Below are positions 53,674-62,423 of a stretch of 64,000 nucleotides of DNA, piece after piece. Source of the stretch: Gilvimarinus xylanilyticus (GTDB taxonomy: Bacteria > Pseudomonadota > Gammaproteobacteria > Pseudomonadales > Cellvibrionaceae); contig NZ_JAMFTH010000004.1 of NCBI RefSeq assembly GCF_024195295.1, positions 62,001 through 126,000 on the forward strand, read 5' to 3'. Within the stretch, counting starts at the first letter, position 1, and each line of letters opens with the position of its first letter. The position numbers were made by a program, and so were the translations under genes. Below the pieces are notes generated by a model that worked only from the letters and a program-made list of their open reading frames with translations, did not search any database and was not told the DNA's origin.

Positions 53674-54409
53674 CGCGAGACCTCAGACGGCGCCAAATTA
53701 ATACCGGGGCACGCCACAACATACCCAATACCAGCCGGGTATGCATCCAGCTAATCGCCACATTATCGCCCCACAAGCGAAAGTTAGACACCCCATGTTC
53801 CGGGTAAACAACTTTGGTAGGCAGGCTAAGCACGGTATGCCCGCGCCAGAACAGCCGCACCATCACCTCGGTATCAAAATCCATCCGTCCGCCCAAGCGA
53901 ACATCGTGGGCCAGATCCAACGTAGGCTTTAATGGGTAAACCCGAAAGCCACACATGGAATCTTTAATCTGCAGTGACAGGGTTTCAATCCACACCCACA
54001 CGTGGGTTAAGTAGCGACTGTAAAAGCGATGTTTAGGCACCGACTCATCGTACTGGGGCACGCCGGTGATCAACGCTGCGGGGTTTTGCCGGGCAAGCGC
54101 TAACAGCTGCGGCACATCCGCACTGTCGTGTTGACCATCGGCGTCTATTTGCAGCGCGTGGGTAAACCCCAACCCCAGAGCATGCTGCATACCCGCCAGC
54201 ACTGCTCGCCCTTTACCGCCATTGGGGTATTGTTCGACCAATTCACAACCTGTGTCACGCTGTAATCGCCGCAGATTTTCGCGCGCGCACTGATCGCCGC
54301 CATCGTTGACTAACACGCAGCAAAGACCCTGAGCCATTAGCGCATGGACCACGGGTGTCACTAGATGGGCGTGGTTATAAACCGGAATGACCGCACAGGC
54401 TTTAAACAC
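53666..54409 (-). CDS. Family 2 glycosyltransferase
   Basis: 247 residues, GT-A fold: start VIPVYNHAH, nucleotide loop VNDGGD, DxD in IDADGQHD, and a basic end. It could build the glycosyl part of the lipid carrier. GTG 54409 is preferred (GGAGAGGG shortly upstream, product begins right at the first beta strand); an ATG 18 codons earlier would overlap the dehydratase gene by 62 bases. Confidence 0.83.
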   Translation of the reverse strand: MFKACAVIPVYNHAHLVTPVVHALMAQGLCCVLVNDGGDQCARENLRRLQRDTGCELVEQYPNGGKGRAVLAGMQHALGLGFTHALQIDADGQHDSADVPQLLALARQNPAALITGVPQYDESVPKHRFYSRYLTHVWVWIETLSLQIKDSMCGFRVYPLKPTLDLAHDVRLGGRMDFDTEVMVRLFWRGHTVLSLPTKVVYPEHGVSNFRLWGDNVAISWMHTRLVLGMLWRAPVLIWRRLRSRGE

Positions 54410-54764
54410 CTTGGCCCTCTCCAGCAAATAGCAAAGCGCCTTTGGCGGTGACTCCGCGGGCATTGTGGTAGGTAAACTTGACCAGGCCCTTTGCCGGTTG
54501 GTAATCGAGCGTTAACTCCATGGTGACAGGCGGGCGAACCAGCTGTTGGAATTTATTAGAGCGCAAACTTTTAAAAGGCGTTTTAATATCAAAATAATCC
54601 ACCGCCAGCTCGTGCACCCAGGCTACTTGAACCACACCGGCCAACACGGGCAGGCCGTCAAAATGGCCCTGAAAACACGGGTTTTCGGGGGTTAAGTCGA
54701 AGCGCCAGCGCACTAAGTGTTCGCGCGCTTCCACCAGGCGAAGAGAGTCGGGCAAAGCAATCAC
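54402..54764 (-). CDS. apeI: Hot-dog thioester dehydratase, ApeI-like
   Basis: 120 residues, FabA/FabZ-type hot-dog: CFQGHFDGLPVLAGVVQVAWVHE carries the catalytic His (GHF). Second dehydratase of the cluster beside ApeP. Overlaps the ligase gene by 4 bases and the glycosyltransferase by 8. Confidence 0.87.
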   Translation of the reverse strand: MIALPDSLRLVEAREHLVRWRFDLTPENPCFQGHFDGLPVLAGVVQVAWVHELAVDYFDIKTPFKSLRSNKFQQLVRPPVTMELTLDYQPAKGLVKFTYHNARGVTAKGALLFAGEGQGV

Positions 54765-56146
54765 GCGGTCACCTCAAACAGCTTCACAATATCCCCCTGG
54801 GGCAGTTTGCCCTGGCTGTTGCGCGGCAACTGTTCGACAAACCGCCAGCGCCGCGGCAACAGCGGCCCCTCGTAATAGCGCGCGAGGTGCTCACGCAAGC
54901 CCTGGTTCAGGATACGCTTTCCCGAGTGCTTAATAACCTCGAAGGCGTCGTGGGTGATACTCGCCACTATAACCACCTCGTCCCGGCGCCCGCGCTTTAC
55001 CGCCGCGCGGGCCTCCTTGACCCACACATGTTCGACCAGCCGCTGCTCCAACTCGGTTAACGACAAGCGCTTGCCCTCGACCTTGGCAATTAAATCCGCG
55101 CGCCCGCGCAACTCAAAGCGGCCATCGGCCTGCATTTCGGCTTTGTCGCCCATGGTAAACCATGGCAAGTTGCTTAGATGGGCACTTGAGACCTGTAATA
55201 ACCCAGCGTCTGTGGTGCTGACCTCAACCCCCGGCAAGCTCTGCCAAACATTCGACTGACTTTGCCGCCGCCAGGCCACACCACCGGTTTCGGTACTGCC
55301 CAGAATTTCATAGAGGGGCGCAGGGCATCGGCTTTCCATGGCCTGCGCAGCGTCGGCTGTTAACAGTCCGCCGGAGGAAAAAGTAACCGAAATATTATCG
55401 CTCGCTTGCACAAACGGCTCGCTGCAAGGCAGGCGGGCTAAATGGGTGGGGCTGGACACCAATACCGCCCCGGGATGGGCCTGCGCCAGCGCGGCGAGAG
55501 GTTCGGGAAAATGACAGACTGAATCGACAAACGCAGCCCCGCGCGCCAACGGCCACAAAATGACATGCAAGAGGCCGTAAATATGCTGATGGGACACCGT
55601 GGACACGACGGGGCGCTGATCCAGCTCGGCACCCCACACCCCATGAAGCGCGGCCAACTCGGCTTCCAGATCGTTAAGATTTTTTATAATCGGGGCGGGC
55701 TCGCCCGTACTGCCCGAAGTAAAAAGCACCAGTTGTACATTCCGCGAAAAACACACCTCGGGGGGATTTTCTGTACTTTCTTTCCCCGCTAACGCCAGGG
55801 CACGGATTTGCCACTGGGGGCAGGTGAGATTATCCAGCGGGCTATCGCTGATCAGCGCATCGATGTGTGGCTGCAGCTCGGCGGCGGACTGGGGCTGCAG
55901 ATTCTGCGGCATAACAATTTTTTTGCCCGCCAGCGCCAGGGCCAGTAATACCGTTAAAAAGTCGTAGCCCGACGCCAACCAAACGCCCACGCGCTCTTCG
56001 GAAGATCGCCGTAGACTGTGATACAGGGCAAGCACATCAGCGCGCAGACGGGTGCGATTGAGTGGTTCACCGTCCCGGTAGGCGATCACCCTTTCATCCC
56101 CCCCAAATGCGAGGCGACGTAAATTGTTACTGAATTTAAAGTCCAT
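54761..56146 (-). CDS. apeH: AMP-dependent acyl/aryl-ACP ligase, ApeH-like
   Basis: 461 residues of the ANL superfamily: P-loop LVLFTSGSTGEPAP, A5 region LYEILGSTETGG, A8 FELRGRADLIAKVEGKRLSLTELE and a C-terminal lysine in RNSQGKLPQGD. Probably loads the aryl starter acid onto an ACP. ATG 56146 overlaps the upstream membrane-protein gene by 11 bases; the first 15 codons of the longer frame lie wholly in that gene. Confidence 0.87.
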   Translation of the reverse strand: MDFKFSNNLRRLAFGGDERVIAYRDGEPLNRTRLRADVLALYHSLRRSSEERVGVWLASGYDFLTVLLALALAGKKIVMPQNLQPQSAAELQPHIDALISDSPLDNLTCPQWQIRALALAGKESTENPPEVCFSRNVQLVLFTSGSTGEPAPIIKNLNDLEAELAALHGVWGAELDQRPVVSTVSHQHIYGLLHVILWPLARGAAFVDSVCHFPEPLAALAQAHPGAVLVSSPTHLARLPCSEPFVQASDNISVTFSSGGLLTADAAQAMESRCPAPLYEILGSTETGGVAWRRQSQSNVWQSLPGVEVSTTDAGLLQVSSAHLSNLPWFTMGDKAEMQADGRFELRGRADLIAKVEGKRLSLTELEQRLVEHVWVKEARAAVKRGRRDEVVIVASITHDAFEVIKHSGKRILNQGLREHLARYYEGPLLPRRWRFVEQLPRNSQGKLPQGDIVKLFEVTA

Positions 56147-56696
56147 GTTTTTTCTTAAAATATAATTGGCGGTAGGCAAACTCACCGGCAAACAGTGCCC
56201 CCATTAACCCGTAGGCGATACCGCCATTGTATAACGCCCACACTTCGCGACTGCTGAACAGCGCCGTATACGCGGCGACAGCTCCGTTGCACAGCAAAAA
56301 CACCACCCACAGACGCGTAACCCAGGCCGTGTAAACCTCAACGATGGGCGGCAGCCCCTGAGGAAATTCCAGCCGGGCCATTCGCGCAGGCAGAGTCGGA
56401 GGGTAATACAAGGTGTAGGTAAAGTAGACCGCGACAACGGCATTAATCAGCGCGGGCCAAAGCTTTAGCAATCGCTCGTCGTTAATCCACCAAAGCGCGC
56501 CGGCCAGGGCCATAAACCCGGCGACAATGACAAGGCGCTGGCCTGTATTCGCGGCTTTCACGCCCAGCCTTGCCCCGTAAATCCCAGCCAAAGCCAGGCC
56601 TATATAGCGCGGCTCTAGCCACTTGGTGCCCAGGTAAACCAGCGGCGGATACAAAATAAGTATCGCCACCGCGACTATCCCCAGGCTGCGGGTCAC
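56136..56696 (-). CDS. COG4648-type membrane protein
   Basis: 186 residues with four to five membrane helices (8-26, 30-45, 57-75, 78-95, 130-150). Homologues occupy the same place in APE clusters (ApeG position) and have no known activity. Overlaps the ACP gene by 4 bases. Confidence 0.75.
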   Translation of the reverse strand: MTRSLGIVAVAILILYPPLVYLGTKWLEPRYIGLALAGIYGARLGVKAANTGQRLVIVAGFMALAGALWWINDERLLKLWPALINAVVAVYFTYTLYYPPTLPARMARLEFPQGLPPIVEVYTAWVTRLWVVFLLCNGAVAAYTALFSSREVWALYNGGIAYGLMGALFAGEFAYRQLYFKKKHGL

Positions 56697-56944
56697 TTGG
56701 CCCTCAGCAGCTCATCAATCACGTTAACGGCGTCGCCAATCGTGCGCACGCCCTTAAACTGCTCGGGCTTCATTTGCTGACCGGTAACATTGTGAATTTT
56801 GGCCGCCAGGTCAATGGCATCAATGCTGTCAAAATCCAGATCGGCGTACAGGTCTGCCTCGGGCGAAATGTCATCGGCGTCAATCATAAACGATTGCACC
56901 AAGACATTTTTTAACTCGGTGTAAATTTCTTCTTTGGTCATCAT
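56693..56944 (-). CDS. apeF: Acyl carrier protein, ApeF-like
   Basis: 83 residues, acidic four-helix ACP with the phosphopantetheine Ser in LDFDSIDAIDL. One of two ACPs in tandem, suggesting separate starter and extender roles. Closely packed with the neighbours. Confidence 0.88.
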   Translation of the reverse strand: MMTKEEIYTELKNVLVQSFMIDADDISPEADLYADLDFDSIDAIDLAAKIHNVTGQQMKPEQFKGVRTIGDAVNVIDELLRAK

Positions 56945-56976
56945 CTTATCTGCGGTTCGGTTTACGGCGATGCGCG

Positions 56977-57240
56977 TTACTGCGAGGCACTTTGTGCCAA
57001 AACAAAATTGCGCAGGCTCGCGACACTGTAAAAATGTTCTTTGTTTTGCTCGGAGTTAGCATCGATTTTGACATTAAAGTTTTTTTGCAACGCCAGTCCC
57101 AACTCCAGAGCATCAATCGAATCCAGGCCCAGGCCATCGCCAAACAGGGGCGCCTCGGTGTCGATATCTTCTATAGCAATATCTTCCAGCTCTAACTCGG
57201 TAATAATCATTTGTTTTATATCGGTATCGATATCAGCCAT
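56977..57240 (-). CDS. apeE: Acyl carrier protein, ApeE-like
   Basis: 87 residues, ACP with modified Ser in GLGLDSIDALEL. Its helix II surface (ELGLALQKNF) differs from that of the next ACP. Overlaps the acyltransferase gene by 8 bases. Confidence 0.88.
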   Translation of the reverse strand: MADIDTDIKQMIITELELEDIAIEDIDTEAPLFGDGLGLDSIDALELGLALQKNFNVKIDANSEQNKEHFYSVASLRNFVLAQSASQ

Positions 57241-58021
57241 AACGCTTTAAACCTTCTGCATAATAGTTCTCTAAGTAGCGCGTCAATAAGCGCGCCGCTC
57301 GGGGTTTATCATCGTACTGTTCAAGCAGCGCGCGCGGCTCGAGACACTCGTAAAAAAAGACATCGATGTGGGCTTTCCGGGGCGGTATCCGATACCAGGG
57401 CTCGCCTTTCACCAAAGTCAGAGGCCGACAGGTAATAAACACCGTCAGCAAGGGTGCGTCCGTGCGCACCGCAACATTGGCGGCGCCACGCTTGAACTGT
57501 AACGCCTGGCCGGGCACGCTGCGCGAGCCCTCGGGAAATATCAACACCGCCTGGCCGTCATCCAGCGCCTGGCGGCAGCCCGTTAGCAATTCATCTCCGC
57601 TGGCATTGCTGATAAAGCCCCCAGCCAGCATCACCCCGCGAATATACAAATTGCGCCACAGCGCGCCTTTTACCACACAATTGGCGCGCGGCAGAAGGGA
57701 AAATAAAATCACCACATCAATCAGCGTCGGGTGATTGGCAATCACCAAGTGCCCCCCGGCGCGCTCCAGCAGCTGGCGGTTGTGCAAATGCACCCGAATC
57801 AACCCCAGCCATTCCATCAGTGCCACGAAGCGGGCAAAGCTAAATTGCTGCAGCGCCCGCACCCGGGCGGCTTTAGCGCCGCGCTCGCCCGGCAGGGCGT
57901 AAATCACCGGAAACACCAATACGCTTTGCGCCAGCGCCAAAAACGAGAAGCAGGCAAAACAAAACCCCGTTGCCGAGGTTCGCCAGAGCCGGTCGCCCCA
58001 GTAACTAATCCTGTGCAGCAC
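57233..58021 (-). CDS. PlsC-like 1-acylglycerol-phosphate acyltransferase family protein
   Basis: 262 residues: two N-terminal membrane helices (15-45), HX4D motif in VIANHPTLIDVV and FPEGSRS. Probably transfers the polyene acyl group from ACP to a lipid. Second gene of the cluster, overlapping the KS-like gene by 17 bases. Confidence 0.87.
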   Translation of the reverse strand: MLHRISYWGDRLWRTSATGFCFACFSFLALAQSVLVFPVIYALPGERGAKAARVRALQQFSFARFVALMEWLGLIRVHLHNRQLLERAGGHLVIANHPTLIDVVILFSLLPRANCVVKGALWRNLYIRGVMLAGGFISNASGDELLTGCRQALDDGQAVLIFPEGSRSVPGQALQFKRGAANVAVRTDAPLLTVFITCRPLTLVKGEPWYRIPPRKAHIDVFFYECLEPRALLEQYDDKPRAARLLTRYLENYYAEGLKRYG

Positions 58022-58745
58022 CGCGCCTCCAACACCACCGATGGTTTCCCGTATCGGCGGTTAACATTTGCTGTGAACCGTGCCACCAGGCCAAAAACTC
58101 GATGAGCAGCGAATTGTGCCCCGCACTTTCCCCGGCATCTTCCATGGTCAGACATACCGACGGCGCCGCAGGCTCGGGCTGGGCGCTTAACACCAGCGCC
58201 AGGGCTGCGGGCATTTCCCGTTCATCGGCATAATCGCGATAAAACTCTGCTAACGGCTCCTCGCTGTGGACCAGTAACACTTGCCGGGCCCCCTGTTGCA
58301 GCCAAGTCTCGGCCTCTCGCCAGGCGGCGGCCAGGGTATCGCGTCCCGCCGCCAGCGCCACCGAGGGCGCCTGGATTTTCTTGATGATACTGAATATGCC
58401 CAGCGCCGAGTTGTGGACCGATAAGCTAAAACCATTGGGTGACAGGGGGGCGTCGGTCGCCAGCGCCTGTAACAGTTTAAACGTCCGCTCAGTATCGCCG
58501 TGGCGCGAGGAGAAAATCACCGGCGCATCGGCCGCCAGGCTCTCGCAGGCGGGTTCGGCCACCTCCAGCGCCTGGCGTCCCCAGCGCGTGAGGCGCCGGC
58601 GAGTCATCGCTGGCACCCCAGCCGCAGCGGGCTTGGCGTCCGTCTCGGGAAGGCAATCGGGGCGAAAATCCGCCCACTGCTCGGCGCTCTCCAGCCCCGG
58701 GGCCCAGGCGCTACAATGAGTTACCCACACTTGCATAAACTGCAT
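58005..58745 (-). CDS. apeC: KS-like chain-length-factor protein, ApeC-like
   Basis: 246 residues, only the N-terminal half of a ketosynthase (PF13723-type). Where active KS enzymes have the Cys nucleophile it reads ALAAGRDTLAAA, so it cannot condense. In known APE systems such a protein pairs with ApeO and sets chain length. First gene of the leftward cluster; two in-frame ATGs three codons apart are possible starts. Confidence 0.82.
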   Translation of the reverse strand: MQFMQVWVTHCSAWAPGLESAEQWADFRPDCLPETDAKPAAAGVPAMTRRRLTRWGRQALEVAEPACESLAADAPVIFSSRHGDTERTFKLLQALATDAPLSPNGFSLSVHNSALGIFSIIKKIQAPSVALAAGRDTLAAAWREAETWLQQGARQVLLVHSEEPLAEFYRDYADEREMPAALALVLSAQPEPAAPSVCLTMEDAGESAGHNSLLIEFLAWWHGSQQMLTADTGNHRWCWRRGAAQD

Positions 58746-58941
58746 CCAACTCGCTAATTCCGTATGCTTCTCTTTTGGTGGGCCATTTTACACGACCTGT
58801 GGCGCCGCCGCAGTGACAAATAATGACCACTCGCAAAGGCGCTGCCACGAAGCGGCGCACTTAAATAAGCCCCATTGGGTGTAGGTCTCGGAATATAGTG
58901 CCAAAACCAGTATAGTTGCGACTTTTCCTGCGAAGAGCCCC

Positions 58942-59844
58942 ATGTTAAGCCTAGATCGACTCAGTTTTGGCTATCGCCCCCACGAGCAGCAGATTGCCGA
59001 TTTAAGCCTTGATCTCGAGGCGGGAGAGGTACTCGGCCTGCTGGGCCCCAATGGGGCGGGCAAGACCACTCTGGTGGGGCTGATTACGGGCCAGTTGCGC
59101 CCGCGAGCGGGGCACGTGCACTTTGATCGCGCTCCGGTGCGCCTGGGCCGGCCGGGCATTGCTCTGGTCCCGCAGGAGTATGCGTTTTATCCGCGTTTAA
59201 AGGTGCGGGAAAATCTCGCTTATTTTGCCGGTTTACTGGCCCTATCGGCCGCCGAACGGCGCCACCGAATTGCCGCAGCCCTGGACCAGGCGGGACTGAC
59301 CGAGCTGGTCGGGCGCCGGGCGGGGGATTTATCCGGCGGCTATAAGCGCCGCTTAAACTTTGCTATCGCCCTGCTGCAAAAGCCGCAACTGCTACTTTTG
59401 GACGAACCCACCGCTAATGTCGACCCCCATTCGCGCCAGGATATCTTAACCGCTGTACGCGAACTGAGTGCAGCCGGTACCGCCATTATTTACACCTCAC
59501 ACCTGCTCGATGAGGTGGAGGCCATAGCCACACAAATCGCGGTGATGCACGCCGGCCAAATTGTACTGCGCGGGAGCACCGCCAAGTTGTTAAGCGACGC
59601 CTCTTCACAGGTAAGATTTAGCACCGAGCAACCACTGCCCCCGCCCCTGTGCCAACAATTGCAACTCGAGTCGCTAGACTCGCAAACTTATTTGTGTGAC
59701 CTGCAAAAAGCCTCGCTTAGCCTGGCGGAGCTAACTCGCGCGCTGGAGCAAGCCGGACATTCCCCCAGCCGCCTCAGTTACGGACAACGCCGTTTAGAAG
59801 AGGTTTACCTGCAGTGCCTGGCACACACAGAGGCAACCGCATGA
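58942..59844 (+). CDS. ABC transporter ATP-binding protein
   Basis: 300 residues: Walker A GPNGAGKTTL, Q-loop LVPQEYAF, signature LSGGYKRRLN, Walker B LLLLDEPTANVD and switch His in YTSHLLDE. It is the DrrA/NodI-type ATPase used with ABC-2 exporters. First gene of a rightward module divergent from the APE cluster across 196 bases; the next gene overlaps it. Confidence 0.9.
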   Translation: MLSLDRLSFGYRPHEQQIADLSLDLEAGEVLGLLGPNGAGKTTLVGLITGQLRPRAGHVHFDRAPVRLGRPGIALVPQEYAFYPRLKVRENLAYFAGLLALSAAERRHRIAAALDQAGLTELVGRRAGDLSGGYKRRLNFAIALLQKPQLLLLDEPTANVDPHSRQDILTAVRELSAAGTAIIYTSHLLDEVEAIATQIAVMHAGQIVLRGSTAKLLSDASSQVRFSTEQPLPPPLCQQLQLESLDSQTYLCDLQKASLSLAELTRALEQAGHSPSRLSYGQRRLEEVYLQCLAHTEATA

Positions 59845-61010
59845 TTGCGCTACTCGCCTCTTTAAAAAAAGAAAGCCTACTGCTGATGCGCGACTGGCAT
59901 GCCCTGGCGCTGCTGTTTCTAATGCCAGCGCTATTTATCATTATCATGTCACTGGCGCTGCAAGATCGCTTTGGCGCCGAGCAAGGGATGGAGCTTGCCG
60001 GTCAATTCAACGATCAGGCATCCACCCGCGACGCTCGCCTATTTCGTCAACAGCTGGAATTGTCACCTTACCTAAGCTTGCAAGACAGCACCCGGCCGCT
60101 GAGTACGAGCGGCGAGCTCTACGCGATAACCCTCACCGCCGACTTTAGCCAGGCACTGGAAGCGCGCACCGACAAGCCAGGGGTGATGCTGCGCTTTGCC
60201 CCCGAACTGGGCGGACGCGAGAGAGCCTTGATCAGAGCCGCGGTGCAAGAAACGGCGGGGCAGCTGCGCGCCACGGCCATCGCCGAAGAGCTCGGCTATG
60301 ATAAGCAATACGCCGAGCAAGAGTTTTTACTGACGCACTTAATCGTTGACGCGACCGATACCCATAGCGACCAGCCGGCCCTGCCTAGCGCGGTCCAGCA
60401 AAATGTGCCCGCCTGGCTGATTTTTGCCATGTTTTTTATCGCTATCCCCCTTTCCACGGCCATCATCGACGAGCGCCAGCAGCGCACGTTTATTCGGTTG
60501 CGCACCTTAGGCACTTCCGTGGGGCTGATCTACAGCGCTAAAATTCTGCCCTACTTTGTTATTAACCTACTGCAACTGGTGCTGATGCTGATGCTGGGTA
60601 TTTTTCTAATGCCCCTGCTTGGAGGCGAGGCTTTGCACTTGCCCGCGCCGCAAATTCCCGCCCTGTTAATAATGGCCGTGTGCACTAGCCTGACCGCCCT
60701 GGCCGCCGCCAGCTTAATTGCCAGCGCGGCGCGCACCACCGAACAAGCCGCTATCGCCAGTGCCGCTGGAAACTTGTTGCTGGCGGCGCTGGGCGGGGTT
60801 ATGGTGCCGGTGTTTATGATGCCGGCGTCTTTGCAGAGCGTGGCCGAACTGTCGCCCATGCACTGGGCCCTGAGCGGTTTTATTGAGTTACTGGTACGCC
60901 AGGGAAGCTGGAGCGATATAGCCGCTCCGGCGTTTAAATTGCTGGGCCTTGCTGCGCTACTGTTTACAGCGGCCTGGGCATTAATACAACGGAGCACGCG
61001 ACATGCCTGA
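59841..61010 (+). CDS. ABC-2-type permease
   Basis: 389 residues: one N-terminal helix (20-40), a large extracytoplasmic domain (45-195) and a block of five to six helices (200-385) with NLLQLVLMLMLG and AAIASAAGNLLLAALGGVMVP, as in ABC-2 exporters. ATG 59841 overlaps the ATPase stop (ATGA) and has GAGG 7 bases upstream. Probably exports the product of the KS/ACP genes that follow. Confidence 0.88.
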   Translation: MIALLASLKKESLLLMRDWHALALLFLMPALFIIIMSLALQDRFGAEQGMELAGQFNDQASTRDARLFRQQLELSPYLSLQDSTRPLSTSGELYAITLTADFSQALEARTDKPGVMLRFAPELGGRERALIRAAVQETAGQLRATAIAEELGYDKQYAEQEFLLTHLIVDATDTHSDQPALPSAVQQNVPAWLIFAMFFIAIPLSTAIIDERQQRTFIRLRTLGTSVGLIYSAKILPYFVINLLQLVLMLMLGIFLMPLLGGEALHLPAPQIPALLIMAVCTSLTALAAASLIASAARTTEQAAIASAAGNLLLAALGGVMVPVFMMPASLQSVAELSPMHWALSGFIELLVRQGSWSDIAAPAFKLLGLAALLFTAAWALIQRSTRHA

Positions 61011-61275
61011 TGCGGTTACCCCCGAACTTAAACACGCTCTCAAGCAAATGATTATCGACGAGTGCGACAAAGACGAACTGAGCCCCACGGATATACAAGA
61101 CGACCAGGCACTACTGGGCGGTGATCTGGATTTGGATTCGCTGGATGTGTTGCAAATCTGCATGGCGGTAAAAACTCAGTACGGGGTGCGAATTGAAGGA
61201 AATACCGCCGCCCAACGAGCGCTCAAAAGTATCGACACCCTGGCCGATACGATTGTCAGGCAAAGTACTCCGTGA
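61003..61275 (+). CDS. Acyl carrier protein of the ABC-KS module
   Basis: 90 residues. Phosphopantetheine site in GGDLDLDSLDVLQI; helices otherwise unlike the two APE ACPs. Overlaps the permease by 8 bases and the KS by 4, so production is coupled. Confidence 0.87.
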   Translation: MPDAVTPELKHALKQMIIDECDKDELSPTDIQDDQALLGGDLDLDSLDVLQICMAVKTQYGVRIEGNTAAQRALKSIDTLADTIVRQSTP

Positions 61276-62423
61276 AGATCAGTATTCGCGCTTTCGAAGC
61301 GCGCTGCAGCCTGGGGGCCTCTGTGGAGCCGGCGGTTACCAACCTGCTTAGTGGCGCCTCATCCCCGCGACAACACACCTTTGACAACCTGCAAGAACCG
61401 GTCACCCTGCCTTACTTTAGCGCCCCGCCCGCGGGTGACTTTTATCGCGCCCAAGCCTCGTGTTTGAACTCGCTACTCGAGCGCGCCCAGCTCAGTCGCA
61501 CTGAACGCCGGCGCACCGCGCTTTTGATGGGTTCTTCATCTTTTGATGTGCATATTTCCGAGAGCCAGTACCGGCGCGAGTTGAACACCCTCGGGCCAGA
61601 GCAAGCGCTGCCTATGCCTATTGTCGGCTACGGCAAAATAGCGCAGCACCTGGCCGACCAGCTGGCACTGGGGCCGCACCGCTACGCCTACTCCACCGCC
61701 TGCACCTCCAGCGCTAACGCCCTACTTTATGCCGCGCGCCTGTTGCAGCAGGATCAGGCAGACCACGCGCTGGTGCTGGGCTGCGAACACCTTAACGCCA
61801 CCAGTGCACTGGGTTTTTACGGCCTGGGATTAATATCCCCGAGGGGTGAAATGGCCCCCTTTGACGCCCGTCGCGACGGTTTGATTTTGGGAGAAGGCAC
61901 AGGTGCGCTACTGTTAAGCAAACCCTCGCAAACGCCGGCAAGCGAGCGGCGCTGGCAGCTGGCCGGAGGCGCGATAGGCACCGACAACTACAGCCTCACC
62001 GCCGCCCATGTCAGCGGCAAAGAAATCGCCAAAGTCATTCGTGCCGCTCTTGCCGACGCCGATATTACCGCTGCCGATATCGCGGCGATTAAACTGCACG
62101 GCACCGCGTCGCTGCTAAACGACGAGGCGGAGGCCGCCGCTTTACATCAGGTGTTTGCCACTCTCCCCCAGGGGTTTGCCCTTAAGCCTTATGTAGGCCA
62201 TACCCTGGGGGCGTGCGGCGCCCTGGAAACCGCGTTGACCCTGGGCAGCCTGGCCAGAGGAACACTACCGGACAACCCCCGAGCGCTTGGCGATGGCGAG
62301 CTGGCCGTGCCTTTACTCAAAGAAAAACGTCCCGCTCAACCTGGTTACTACCTTTTGAATTGCTTTGCCTTTGGCGGTAATAACAATGCTCTGATAATCC
62401 GCGATCAGGGAGCTAACGAATGA
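61272..62423 (+). CDS. Beta-ketoacyl synthase of the ABC-KS module
   Basis: 383 residues with a complete KS triad: C144 (STACTSSAN), H276 (KLHGTAS) and H310 (YVGHTLGACG). GTG start overlaps the ACP stop (GTGA). It is clearly diverged from the three APE ketosynthases: its N-terminal segment is shorter and the loop 90-120 differs. The module has no ketoreductase, dehydratase or ligase of its own, so it either borrows those of the APE cluster or makes a simple beta-keto product. Confidence 0.85.
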   Translation: MKISIRAFEARCSLGASVEPAVTNLLSGASSPRQHTFDNLQEPVTLPYFSAPPAGDFYRAQASCLNSLLERAQLSRTERRRTALLMGSSSFDVHISESQYRRELNTLGPEQALPMPIVGYGKIAQHLADQLALGPHRYAYSTACTSSANALLYAARLLQQDQADHALVLGCEHLNATSALGFYGLGLISPRGEMAPFDARRDGLILGEGTGALLLSKPSQTPASERRWQLAGGAIGTDNYSLTAAHVSGKEIAKVIRAALADADITAADIAAIKLHGTASLLNDEAEAAALHQVFATLPQGFALKPYVGHTLGACGALETALTLGSLARGTLPDNPRALGDGELAVPLLKEKRPAQPGYYLLNCFAFGGNNNALIIRDQGANE

